From positions 2,232,001 to 2,296,000 of the forward strand of contig OZ244055.1 of the NCBI GenBank assembly GCA_965214975.1: a stretch of 64,000 bases of DNA. The letters are read 5' to 3'. The first letter of the stretch is position 1, and every line of letters begins with the position of its first letter. A program made the translations under genes and the position numbers. Origin of the DNA: JAJEBT01 sp965214975 (lineage in GTDB: Bacteria > Pseudomonadota > Alphaproteobacteria > MPNO01 > UBA830). The notes under the pieces are model-generated. The model had not been told where the DNA came from, searched no databases, and saw only the letters and a list, made by a program, of their open reading frames with translations. This document shows, in pieces, positions 26,417 to 36,715 of the stretch.

Positions 26417-29400
26417 GAAGGCTCCTGTACGGCCTTGCCGCCCTCGCGGTCACCGTGCCCCTGCTTTTCCTGGCGCTTCCGCGCCTGATCGATTCGGCGG
26501 CCCTCAAGCCGCGGATCGTTTCAGAGTTCCGGAAGGCGACCGGGGCGACGCTCGCGCTCGACGGGGATCTGGTTCTCGATTTCCTGCCCGTTCCGCGCCT
26601 CGCCGCGTCCGACGTCAGGATCCGCGAGGACGGCGCGGTTTCCGACCTGGTCGCGCTGAAGGCGTTCCGCGCGCGCGTGGAGCTCCTGCCGCTGTTTCTC
26701 GGCAGGCTCGAGATCTCGGAGATCGAGGTCTTCGAGCCCCGTCTCGAGATCGACCGCGCTTCCGGGGATCCTTCCGGCGGACGCACCGGGGAGCCGGCGG
26801 GTTTTCCGGAGGCCGCGGACGCGGTCCGCATCGACCGGCTTCGCATCGTGGACGGCGCGGTCAGCTACCGCGACGCCGCCGGGGCGTCGGAGCTGGCGGA
26901 CGGGATCTCCCTGGAGGTCTCGGCCGGCTCGTTCGCGGGCCCGTTCGTTCTCGCCGGCTCCATGAGGGTGCGCGAACGGGATGTCGCGGTCGACGGGCGC
27001 GTGGGGCGCCGCGTCGGGGGAGGCAGTCTCCCGGTCTCGCTCAGGGCGGTTCTCGCCGGCGGCGCCGCCGCGCTTTCGGTGCAGGGACGGGCGGAGCTTT
27101 CCGGCACGGCGCCGAGACTGGAGGCGCGGGCACGCGTCGAGGGGACGAGCCTCGCCGCCCTCGCCGCGGTCTTCGGGGAGGAGACGGAGGTGCGGGCGGG
27201 CCTCGACGGTTCCTTCGGCCTCTCGGCGGACATGTCCGCCGACGAACGCGGGATCGGGCTCGCGGGCCTGTCCGTCAGGGTCGGCCGCGCGACGGCTTCG
27301 GGCCACGCGACCTACCTGTTCGGCCCCGGCGGCGGGCTCGAGGTCGCTCTCGGTGCGGACAGGATCGACGGCAGCGCCCTGTTCGAGGGTGCGCGCCCGT
27401 CACGGGACCGCGATTCCCGGGAGAATTCCGGGGCGGACTCCGCCGTGCGCTTTCCGACCGACTTCGAGGCGGACGTCAGGCTGACGGTCGGCGAGATCGT
27501 GCTCGGAAAGCGGTCCGCCCGCGATCTCCGCGCCGAGATGTCCCTCCGGGACGGCGAGCTCTCTCTTGGGGGGTTCTCCGTGCATCTGCCGGGCGGCGCG
27601 CTGCTGGAACTGACCGGCAGCGCCGCGACGCGCGACGGCGGGCTTTCCTATCGCGGCGAGGCGTCGTTCCGGACCGACGAGCTCAAGCCCCTGCTGGCGT
27701 GGCTGGGCGCCGACCCGGGGCCGACGGCGCGCAACCGGCTGCGGACGCTGTGGGCGAGCGCCGGGATCTCCGGCGACGTTTCGGAACTGCTGCTGACCGA
27801 TGTCCGCGGACGGCTCGACGCGTCCCGGTTCCGGGGAGGCGCGACCTTCGCCCTGGGCCGCCGGCCGTCCTTCGGCGCGAGTCTCGGCCTCGACCAGATC
27901 GATCTCGAGGGGTACCTGCCGGATCCGGGCGAGCGGCCGATGCCCGGAAACGCCGATGGCGACGGCGCCGCCCCGAAGACGGTTCTGCCCGCCGCGCTCG
28001 GGGACTTCGACGCCGGGTTCGCGTTGAGGATCGGGATCCTGCGCCATCGCGGCGCGGTGGCGCGCGGCGTTCGGCTGGACGGGACGTTGCGCGAAGGCGT
28101 GATGACGATCCGGAAGGCGAGCGTCCGCGATCTCGGCGGCGCCGGCGTCCGGCTCGAGGGGGTGCTCTCCGGCCTGCCCGAGACCCCGAAGATCGCGGCG
28201 AGGCTGACCGCGGAGGCGGACGGTTCGGGCGGCGTTCTCGAATTGCTCGGCTTCGGCCCCGGAGACGCGCCCGGACCGTTTCGCCTCGCCGCGGACATCG
28301 AGTCGGCCGCGGAGGGAATCGCGGTCGACGCCGGCCTGGAACTCGCGGGCGGCACCCTCTCCGCCTCGGGAACCGTGCCTCCGCTCGCCTCTCTTCTGGG
28401 GGAAGGCGCCGGGGGCGCGGGCACGCTCCGGGTCAAGGCGCGCCATCCGGATCTCGCGCGGCTTGCGGGCCGGCTCGATCTGGGCCCGATCGACGGGCGG
28501 ACCGGCGAGGCCGGCCTGGATCTTGTCCTCGAGAGCGGCGCCGAAGGCGTCGGCATCCGGTCGGAAACCACGCTTCTCGGCGGCAGCCTCCGCCTGGCGG
28601 GCCGCGTCCGCGGGCCGCTGCGGGATCCCGAATTCGACGTCGCCGCGGATCTCCGCCATCCCGACCTCGGGCTTCTGGTCGAAAGCCTCGTCCCCGGCTG
28701 GAAGGCGGGAGATCCCGGCGCCGCGTCTCTCGGCGCGGCGTTTCGCGGAAACGCCGACGGCTTCGAGATCGAGGAGATGAGCGGCCGCATCGGCGGCGTC
28801 GAGATCGCCGGAGAGGGTTCCTACCGTTCGGCCTCGCCCCGACCGCGGGCGGAGCTGACGCTGTCGGCGGGAGTGATCGTCCTCGGGGAGGCCGCGGAAG
28901 CCGGCGGCGGGAGCGACGCCGGGAACGCGCGGTGGTCGCGCGAGGTCTTTCGCCACGGCCTGCCGGGCGGGTTCGACGCCCGGATCCGTCTCGACGCCGA
29001 GGCGCTGCTCCACGGTTCCCTCCGTCTCGACCGGCCCCGCGTTGTCGCCGGGATCGCGGACGGGGCGCTGTCGATCGAGAGCGCGACCGGAACGATGTCG
29101 GGCGGGGAATTCCGGCTGTCCGGCGTCGTCGAGGGCGGCGACGTTCCGGCCGCGAGAATCTCGGCGGCGCTCGGCGGGGCCGGCCTCTCCGGGCCGTTTC
29201 CGGAGCCGGAGGAGTTCGGGGTGTCCGGGCGCGCGCTCGACCTGACGCTGGATCTGGAGGCGCGCGGGCGGTCCGAGGCCGAGATCGTCCGGTCGCTCTC
29301 GGGATCCGGGGAGCTGTCGGTCAGGGACGGGCTGATCGCCGGATTCGATCTCGGCGGAATCGCCGGCATGCTGGAGGATCCCGACGGTCCGGCCGTTCCG

Positions 29401-29916
29401 GAAGCCGCGATCGAGACCGCGCTCGGGAGCGGAACGACGGCGTTCTCCTCTCTCGGGGGAAGTTTCGCCGTCCGGAACGGCGTCTTCCGCTTCGACGGCC
29501 TCGGGCTGGAGGCGCCCGCCGCCACGGCCCGGGTGGCGGGCGTCCTCGACCTGCCGCTGTGGCGCGCCGATCTGGAGTCCGAATTCCGGTTGCGGCGTCC
29601 CGCCGGGGCTCCGGCGTTCACGATGCGGCTGCGCGGCCCGCCGGACGGGCTCCGCCGGGTTCCGGACTTCAAGGATCTGCAGGTCTGGGCGCTCGCCCGC
29701 GGCCTGGACGGCATGTTGCGGACGCCGGAACCCGAGCCGTCTCCGCCCCGGACGCCGGCGGATCCGCCGCCGGCGTCCGGGGCGGAGCCGGAGACGGGGA
29801 GTCCCCCGGCGGAGGAGGAGTCCCGGGAGGATCCGGAGACCGGGGAGAAGGAGGACGGGGGCGGGCGGTTCGACCCCGGATCCCTGGTCGACGGCCTGCT
29901 CGAGGGCGTCCGCTGA
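26413..29916 (+). CDS. AsmA family protein
   Basis: A 1167-residue protein anchored in the inner membrane by an N-terminal segment (YGLAALAVTVPLLFLALPRL, residues 5-24) with the rest in the periplasm. AsmA features follow: SEFRKATGATLALDGDLVLD, then long beta-rich repeats, and a C-terminal AsmA-2-like region with LSGSGELSVRDGLIAGFDL and VRNGVFRFDGLGLEAPAATA. AsmA-like proteins are thought to bridge the envelope and move lipids. The last 70 residues are proline/glutamate-rich. The ATG at 26413 directly precedes the membrane segment; no strong ribosome-binding site is visible. Confidence 0.92.
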   Translation: MRRLLYGLAALAVTVPLLFLALPRLIDSAALKPRIVSEFRKATGATLALDGDLVLDFLPVPRLAASDVRIREDGAVSDLVALKAFRARVELLPLFLGRLEISEIEVFEPRLEIDRASGDPSGGRTGEPAGFPEAADAVRIDRLRIVDGAVSYRDAAGASELADGISLEVSAGSFAGPFVLAGSMRVRERDVAVDGRVGRRVGGGSLPVSLRAVLAGGAAALSVQGRAELSGTAPRLEARARVEGTSLAALAAVFGEETEVRAGLDGSFGLSADMSADERGIGLAGLSVRVGRATASGHATYLFGPGGGLEVALGADRIDGSALFEGARPSRDRDSRENSGADSAVRFPTDFEADVRLTVGEIVLGKRSARDLRAEMSLRDGELSLGGFSVHLPGGALLELTGSAATRDGGLSYRGEASFRTDELKPLLAWLGADPGPTARNRLRTLWASAGISGDVSELLLTDVRGRLDASRFRGGATFALGRRPSFGASLGLDQIDLEGYLPDPGERPMPGNADGDGAAPKTVLPAALGDFDAGFALRIGILRHRGAVARGVRLDGTLREGVMTIRKASVRDLGGAGVRLEGVLSGLPETPKIAARLTAEADGSGGVLELLGFGPGDAPGPFRLAADIESAAEGIAVDAGLELAGGTLSASGTVPPLASLLGEGAGGAGTLRVKARHPDLARLAGRLDLGPIDGRTGEAGLDLVLESGAEGVGIRSETTLLGGSLRLAGRVRGPLRDPEFDVAADLRHPDLGLLVESLVPGWKAGDPGAASLGAAFRGNADGFEIEEMSGRIGGVEIAGEGSYRSASPRPRAELTLSAGVIVLGEAAEAGGGSDAGNARWSREVFRHGLPGGFDARIRLDAEALLHGSLRLDRPRVVAGIADGALSIESATGTMSGGEFRLSGVVEGGDVPAARISAALGGAGLSGPFPEPEEFGVSGRALDLTLDLEARGRSEAEIVRSLSGSGELSVRDGLIAGFDLGGIAGMLEDPDGPAVPEAAIETALGSGTTAFSSLGGSFAVRNGVFRFDGLGLEAPAATARVAGVLDLPLWRADLESEFRLRRPAGAPAFTMRLRGPPDGLRRVPDFKDLQVWALARGLDGMLRTPEPEPSPPRTPADPPPASGAEPETGSPPAEEESREDPETGEKEDGGGRFDPGSLVDGLLEGVR

Positions 29917-30048
29917 ACGGCGGCGGTTCCTTCCGTCCGCCGCGGTCCCGGCCCGACCCGCGGGCCGGGGCCGATTCGGGATCCGTCTGGAAAACGGGCC
30001 CCCGGAATGGTAATCAACATGCAGGCCAATTACGCAAGGACACGTGAT

Positions 30049-30387
30049 ATGACGCAATCCTCAGGCAACCGGGCTCCGGTTGCGAAATCGATGACCAAGA
30101 ACGATCTCGTGGCGGCGCTGGCCGAATCCACGGGGGTTCCCCCCAGGGGCGTGCGTTCCGTGCTGGACGAACTCGCCGTCCTGGTTGAGCACCATGTCGG
30201 CGATGGCGGCGTCGGCACGTTCACGCTCCCCGGCCTGCTGAAGATCAAGGCGGTGAACAAGCCCGCCAGGCCGGCGCGCACGATGAGGAGCCCGTTCTCC
30301 GGGGAGATGATCACCGTTGCCGCGAAGCCGGCGTCGAGGGGCGTCAAGCTCCAGGCGCTGAGCGGCCTGAAACGCATGGTCGGATAG
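30049..30387 (+). CDS. HU-family-like DNA-binding protein
   Basis: A 112-residue HU/IHF-like protein. The body MTKNDLVAALAESTGVPPRG, VRSVLDELAVLV, GTFTLPGLLKIKAV and PFSGEMITVAAKPASRGVKL follows the HU order, with a short basic N-terminal extension. The arm region is atypical compared with classical HU (it lacks the usual RNPRTG), placing it in the variant HU group. The ATG at 30049 has AAGGA 8 bases upstream; an ATG at 30007 would add 14 residues. It probably binds DNA non-specifically. Confidence 0.82.
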   Translation: MTQSSGNRAPVAKSMTKNDLVAALAESTGVPPRGVRSVLDELAVLVEHHVGDGGVGTFTLPGLLKIKAVNKPARPARTMRSPFSGEMITVAAKPASRGVKLQALSGLKRMVG

Positions 30388-30437
30388 CGATCCCGCCGGC
30401 TCGGATCCGCGTCCGGAGGGACCGGTCGGGTCTGCCG

Positions 30438-30474
30438 GCCCCTCCGCCCCGCCGGGTCCGGGAACCGGAGGGGC
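30438..30474 (+). terminator. Possible terminator hairpin between the HU-like gene and ridA
   Basis: A perfect 9-bp inverted repeat GCCCCTCCG/CGGAGGGGC with a 19-base loop lies between the two genes. There is no strong T run, so it may be a weak or Rho-assisted terminator. Confidence 0.35.
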
Positions 30475-30524
30475 GCGCTTGCCGCCGCCGGCCGGAGCGG
30501 GCGGCGGCCGGAGGAGGGGAATCT

Positions 30525-30992
30525 ATGGCGGGCAGGATCGAGGCGCGGCTTTCGGAAACGGGCGTCGCGCTGCCGCGGGCGGCCAGCCCGAAGGTGGCGC
30601 GCATCCTCAACTGGAAGATCTCGGGTCCGCTCCTGTTCGTTTCGGGGCAGGTGCCGCGAATCGACGGGGAGATCTCCTTCGTCGGCAAGGTCGGACGCGA
30701 GTTCTCCCTGGAGGAGGGGCAGCGGGCGGCGCGCTGCAGCGCCCTCATGGTGCTGGCCTCGGCGAAGGACGCCCTCGGCGACCTCGACCGCATCGAGGAG
30801 ATCGTCCGGGTCAAGGGCTACGTCAACGTCGATCCCGAGTTCACCGAGGTGTCGGCCGTCCTCAACGGCGCGTCGGATCTCTTCAACGAGCTGTTCGGCG
30901 AACCCGGTCGCCACGCGCGCACCGCGATCGGGGTGGCCTCGATGCCGTTCGGCGTGGCGATCGAGGTCGAGGCGATCTTTCAGTTCGCCTGA
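30525..30992 (+). CDS. RidA/YjgF family protein
   Basis: A 155-residue member of the RidA superfamily, longer than archetypal RidA (about 128 residues). Typical segments are LLFVSGQVPRIDG, ALMVLASAKDALGDLDRI, VKGYVNVDPEF and the C-terminal ARTAIGVASMPFGVAIEVEA. The RidA imine-hydrolysing arginine is usually in a segment like HARTAIG, where an Arg is present. The exact reaction is unclear. It overlaps the convergent ketopantoate reductase-like gene by 13 bases. Confidence 0.9.
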   Translation: MAGRIEARLSETGVALPRAASPKVARILNWKISGPLLFVSGQVPRIDGEISFVGKVGREFSLEEGQRAARCSALMVLASAKDALGDLDRIEEIVRVKGYVNVDPEFTEVSAVLNGASDLFNELFGEPGRHARTAIGVASMPFGVAIEVEAIFQFA

Positions 30993-31987
30993 AGCGGGTC
31001 GAAGCCGGTTTCCGGATAGAGGCCGGCCTCGCGGGCGCGGGAACGCAGCAGCGCGTAGACGAGATCGACCGTCGGGGTCGCCACGCCCGCCATCCGCCCG
31101 AGCTCGACGACGGCGCCCGCGATCCCGTCGACCTCCATGGGACGGCCCTGCTCGAGATCCTGGAGCATCGAGGTCTTGTGGCCCGCGACCCTGCGGCTGG
31201 CCTCGATCCTGCCCGTGATGTCCTGCCCGAAGACGACGCCCAGGGCCTCGCCGACGGCCCGGGTCTCCTCCATGACCGTGACCGCGAGCCGCCGGAGATC
31301 CTCGCGCTCGATCAGCGGGCCGAGCCGCGACCCGGTCAGGACGGCCATGGCGCTGAACGAGACGTTGCCCCACATCTTGGTCCACGTCTCCTCGCGGATC
31401 CGGTCCGGCAGCGGCGCCGCCAGCCCCGCCGCCTCGAGAACGGACGCCACGGCGCGAAGGCGTTCCGAGCGCGAGCCGTCGGGCTCGCCGAGAGCGAAGG
31501 TCCGGTTGCCGAGATTGCGGACGACGCCGGGGCGCGCGACCTCGTTGCTCGACGTGATCACGCATCCGATCACCCGCTCGAGTCCGATCGCCGCGGCGAT
31601 CCGCCCCTCGGGGTCGACGGTTTTCAGCGCGCGGCCGTCGAACGGGCCGCCGTGGGCGTGGAAATACCAGAACGGGATGCCGTTCTGGGCCGAGACGACA
31701 ACGGTTCCGGGACCGGTCAGCGGCCGCATCCCCTCGGCCGCGGCGGCCAGTGCGTGGACCTTGACCGCGAGGAAGACGACATCCTGGACGCCGAGATCCC
31801 CGGGGCTGTCGGTGGCCGGCACCGGGACCGCGAACTCGTCGTCGCCGGAGACGACCGCCAGCCCGCCGGCGCGGACCGCGTCGAGATGGGCGCCCCGGAC
31901 CACCAGCGACACGTCGACGCCCGACCGGGCGACCATGCCGCCGACGAAGCCGCCGACGGCGCCGGCGCCGAACACGCAGAACCTCAC
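30980..31987 (-). CDS. 2-dehydropantoate 2-reductase family protein
   Basis: A 335-residue NADPH-dependent reductase. The N-terminal Rossmann motif is CVFGAGAVGGFVGGMVA. VSAQNGIPFWYFHA follows, with the conserved Asn-Gly, and TWTKMWGNVSFSAMAVLTG carries the catalytic lysine near residue 200. ApbA/PanE makes pantoate for coenzyme A, but paralogues of this length often act on other 2-oxo acids, so panE is not assigned. Confidence 0.85.
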   Translation of the reverse strand: MRFCVFGAGAVGGFVGGMVARSGVDVSLVVRGAHLDAVRAGGLAVVSGDDEFAVPVPATDSPGDLGVQDVVFLAVKVHALAAAAEGMRPLTGPGTVVVSAQNGIPFWYFHAHGGPFDGRALKTVDPEGRIAAAIGLERVIGCVITSSNEVARPGVVRNLGNRTFALGEPDGSRSERLRAVASVLEAAGLAAPLPDRIREETWTKMWGNVSFSAMAVLTGSRLGPLIEREDLRRLAVTVMEETRAVGEALGVVFGQDITGRIEASRRVAGHKTSMLQDLEQGRPMEVDGIAGAVVELGRMAGVATPTVDLVYALLRSRAREAGLYPETGFDPLQAN

Positions 31988-32032
31988 GCCGTCATCCCGT
32001 CGCCCGGCCCGCCGGAAACCGCCGCCGCATGG

Positions 32033-33652
<1,620 letters not shown>

Positions 33653-33707
33653 GACGGATCAGGCGTGCGGCCGCACGGGCGCAGCGAGGCGGCGGGCGGA
33701 CGTCATG

Positions 33708-34187
33708 TCAGCTTTCCTTCCTGCGGAAGGCGTCGAGGGCGATGACCCGGCTCGCGGCCTCGGGCGCGGCGGGCTCGTCGGGCGCCGGCCCGCTGTTCCC
33801 GCCGGCCTCCCCGGGCGGCGCCGCGTCCCCGCCGTCGCCCTCGAAGTTCAGCGTGAAGCCGACGGCGGGGTCGGTGAACGCGGTGACCGCGTCGTAGGGG
33901 ATCCGGAGAGGCTCGTTGCGTCCGGAGAAGCTGAGCGTCACCTCGAAGGCGTCGTCGTGGGCCGCGAGCCCCCAGAACTGGTGCTGGAGAACGATGGTCA
34001 TCTCCTCCGGGTACCGCGCCGTCAGGAAATCCGCGATCCGGACGCCCGGATGGCCGGTGCGGAAGGTGATGTAGAGGTGATGGTCGCCGGGCAGGCCGTG
34101 CTCGGCCACGCGGGCCAGGGCCTCGCGCGGAATGCCGCGCATCGCCCGCGCCACGAGACCGGAATAGTTCATCAGGTCGTCAGGCAT
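33708..34187 (-). CDS. sspB: SspB-family ClpXP adaptor (alphaproteobacterial type)
   Basis: A 159-residue adaptor that hands ssrA-tagged proteins to ClpXP. The tag-binding domain spans residues 1-110 (HHLYITFRTGHPGVRIADFL, EMTIVLQHQFWGL, GRNEPLRIPYDAVTAFTDPAVG). A flexible acidic/proline linker leads to the C-terminal ClpX-tether ASRVIALDAFRRK. Finding ssrA and smpB in the same window supports this. It precedes fumA in the same direction. Confidence 0.92.
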   Translation of the reverse strand: MPDDLMNYSGLVARAMRGIPREALARVAEHGLPGDHHLYITFRTGHPGVRIADFLTARYPEEMTIVLQHQFWGLAAHDDAFEVTLSFSGRNEPLRIPYDAVTAFTDPAVGFTLNFEGDGGDAAPPGEAGGNSGPAPDEPAAPEAASRVIALDAFRRKES

Positions 34188-34419
34188 GGCCGACGGGATC
34201 CCGCGTTGTCCGCACGCTCTCGCGACGGCGGAGCATACAGGCGCGGGCCGGCGGGGCCAAGCGCGCCCGCGGCCGGAAACGAACCATCCCGCGTCGGCCG
34301 AGCATCCGCTCCTGGCGGGGCGGTCCCGTCCGTGCCGTCACGGCGGTCTGCGGGCTCCGGGGGTGCCGCCGATCGGCCGGAGCCGGTTCGGGATCGTCCC
34401 GTCGCGCGGCGGGAATTCC

Positions 34420-34447
34420 TTGAGTTGGCGGCCATCTCCGCTAGAAT
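34420..34447 (+). promoter_or_regulatory. Candidate promoter of ATPase copy 1
   Basis: TTGAGT (34420-34425) and TAGAAT (34442-34447) with 16-base spacing, about 110 bases upstream of the ATG. The same architecture is present in copy 2 but with CAGAAT in place of TAGAAT, so copy 1 has the better -10 box. Confidence 0.45.
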
Positions 34448-34558
34448 GGCCGGGCGGGTCGCCTGGCGCGTCCGCCCGCGACGGCGGCCCGCGGCAGGGG
34501 CGCGGTTCCGGCGCCCGCGTCGGGCTGGCCGGAGGCGCGACCCGGGAAGGGCCGGTCC

Positions 34559-36103
34559 ATGGATCGACGCAAGCTTCCGATCGGCATCCAGACCTTTCGC
34601 GAGATCCGCGAGGAGGGCCACTACTACGTCGACAAGACCGGCTACGCCAAGAGGCTGGTCGACGAGGGAAAGCACCATTTCCTGTCGCGGCCGCGACGGT
34701 TCGGCAAGAGCCTGTTCGTCGACACGCTGAAGGAGCTGTTCGAGGGCAGCGAGGCGCTGTTCGAGGGACTCGCCGTCCACGGCCAGTGGGACTGGTCGGT
34801 GCGGCATCCGGTGGTGCGCCTGAGCTTCGCCCGCGGCGATTTCGAGCAGCCGGGCTTTCTCGACCGGAACGTCGCCGCGCAACTGGACGAAATCGAGGAA
34901 GACGCGGGTCTGGTGGCCCGATACCCCGATGCGCCGGAGCGTCTCGCGCACCTGATCAGAACGCTTCACAGGCAGGCGGGCCAAAGGGTGGTCTTCCTGG
35001 TGGACGAGTATGACAAGCCGGTTCTCGACGCCCTGGGGGATCCGGAACGGGCGCGCGCGAACCGCAACTATCTGCGCGGGCTCTACTCGACCCTCAAGGA
35101 CAGGGACGCCCACATCAAGTTCAGCTTCATCACCGGGGTGAGCAAGTTCGTCGGGACGAGCCTGTTCTCGGGGATGAACAATCTCAGGGACGTCACGCTC
35201 GATTCACGCTACTCGGCGATCTGCGGCTACACGGAGGCCGATCTGGACAGGACGTTCGCGCCGGAGCTCGACGGGCTCGACCGCGAGGAGATCCGCGAAT
35301 GGTACAACGGCTACTCGTGGCTCGGCGAGGACAGGGTCTACAATCCCTTCGGGATCCTGCAGCTGTTCGACAAGCGGCGGTTCGGGGCGTGGTGGTTCGA
35401 GACCGGCACGCCGGCCTTTCTCGTCGACCTGCTGAAGTCGCGCGGAATCCCTTCGACGGATCTCGACGGAATGTTCGCCGACCGGGATCTTCTGTCCTCG
35501 TTCGACGTCGACGACATCCCGCACCAGGCGCTGCTGTTCCAGACCGGCTATCTCACCATAGCCGACGTCGACTCCCGGGACGGATCCGCCGCCTACCGGC
35601 TCGGCTACCCCAACAGGGAGGTGCGCCAGGCCCTGAACAGGCATCTGCTGCGGGCCTGGGCCCCGGAGATGGCGGACGTAGCCCGGGCGGGGAATCTCGG
35701 CCGGCTGCTGGCGAACGCCGATCTCGCCGGCCTCGAGGCGCTGCTGCGGGCGTTCTTCGCGAGCGTTCCGTACCACTGGCACGCGAAGACGCCGATCGCC
35801 GGTTACGAAGGGCACTACGCGACGGCAGTCTACTCGCTTCTCTCGGGATGGGGTCTCGACGCGCGGGTGGAGGACGCCACGAGCCACGGGCGGATCGACC
35901 TGGCGGTGACGGCGGGCGGGCACGCGTACCTGTTCGAGTTCAAGGTGCTGGGTTCGGCCTCCGAGGGAGCGGCGATGCGGCAGCTGCGCGAGAGGGGCTA
36001 CGCGGACGAGTACAGGGGTCCGGGGCGGACGGTGCATCTTGTCGGGGTCGAGTTCGACCCGGAGAAGCGCAACATCGCGACGTTCGAGACCGCGCGGGCG
36101 TGA
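34559..36103 (+). CDS. AAA-ATPase-like protein with C-terminal PD-(D/E)XK nuclease domain, copy 1
   Basis: A 514-residue protein of the AAA-ATPase-like (PF09820) plus PDDEXK_9 (PF08011) type. A degenerate P-loop HFLSRPRRFGKSLFVDTL lies at residues 39-56 and a Walker-B-like VVFLVDEYDKPVLD near residue 145. EWYNGYSW and NPFGILQLF are family hallmarks. The nuclease-like fold near residue 440 has GRIDLAVTAGGHAYLFEFKV with the D-(E)xK residues. Function is unknown; many genomes hold multiple copies. It starts MDRRKLPIGIQTF. Its paralogue begins 2157 bases downstream. Confidence 0.88.
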   Translation: MDRRKLPIGIQTFREIREEGHYYVDKTGYAKRLVDEGKHHFLSRPRRFGKSLFVDTLKELFEGSEALFEGLAVHGQWDWSVRHPVVRLSFARGDFEQPGFLDRNVAAQLDEIEEDAGLVARYPDAPERLAHLIRTLHRQAGQRVVFLVDEYDKPVLDALGDPERARANRNYLRGLYSTLKDRDAHIKFSFITGVSKFVGTSLFSGMNNLRDVTLDSRYSAICGYTEADLDRTFAPELDGLDREEIREWYNGYSWLGEDRVYNPFGILQLFDKRRFGAWWFETGTPAFLVDLLKSRGIPSTDLDGMFADRDLLSSFDVDDIPHQALLFQTGYLTIADVDSRDGSAAYRLGYPNREVRQALNRHLLRAWAPEMADVARAGNLGRLLANADLAGLEALLRAFFASVPYHWHAKTPIAGYEGHYATAVYSLLSGWGLDARVEDATSHGRIDLAVTAGGHAYLFEFKVLGSASEGAAMRQLRERGYADEYRGPGRTVHLVGVEFDPEKRNIATFETARA

Positions 36104-36576
36104 CTTCCGGGCACGTCCCCGGAAGGCGGAGCCCCGGCCCGCCGTCCGCATGACCCGCGGTCCGGTTCCCCCGCCCTGCCGGGACCGCGGGCGGCGTGCC
36201 GAACCGTCGGCGACGCGTTCCCGTTTCGCCGCGCGCCGACCGGAACGGCACGGTCCCGTTCCTCGGTCGCGGGTGCCCGGATGCCATGTCCCCCTCCGGT
36301 TTCCCCGCGCCCGTCCGCAAGGGGAACGCCCCGTCGCGCAGGCGTCGGGCGGAACCCCGGCCGTCGTCGACGGCCCGCGGGGCGCGTTGCGACGGCCGTC
36401 ACCCTCGCGCGGCGCATGAAACGCGGCCGTTGCCGGCACCCGGTTCACGACAGGAAACGGTCCTTGGGGGACAGGGCGGTCCCGTTCGTGCCGTCGCCGC
36501 GGTCCGCGGGCTCCGAGGGTGCCGCCGATCGGCCGGATCCGGTTCGGGATCGTCCCGGTCGCGCGACGGGAGTTCC

Positions 36577-36604
36577 TTGAGTTCGCGGCCGTCTATGCCA
36601 GAAT
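36577..36604 (+). promoter_or_regulatory. Candidate promoter of ATPase copy 2
   Basis: TTGAGT (36577-36582) and CAGAAT (36599-36604), 16-base spacing, at the position equivalent to the copy 1 promoter. The T-to-C change at the first -10 base should weaken it. Confidence 0.4.
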
Positions 36605-36715
36605 GGCCGGGCGGGTCTCCTGGCGCGTCCGCCTGCGACGGCGGCCCGCGGCAAGGGCGCGGTTCCAGTGCCCGCATCGGGCCGGCCGGAGGCGCGGCCC
36701 GGGAAAGGCCGGTCC

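Larger units (their letters stand above)
34316..36324 (+). repeat. Direct repeat copy 1, about 2.0 kb, carrying an ATPase/nuclease gene
   Basis: The segment recurs at 36472-38480 in the same orientation. Similarity covers about 240 bases upstream of the gene, the whole gene, and about 220 bases downstream including the stretch starting GCATGACCCGCGGTCCGG. About 150 unique bases separate the copies. This is a tandem segmental duplication, diverged at scattered positions. Confidence 0.9.
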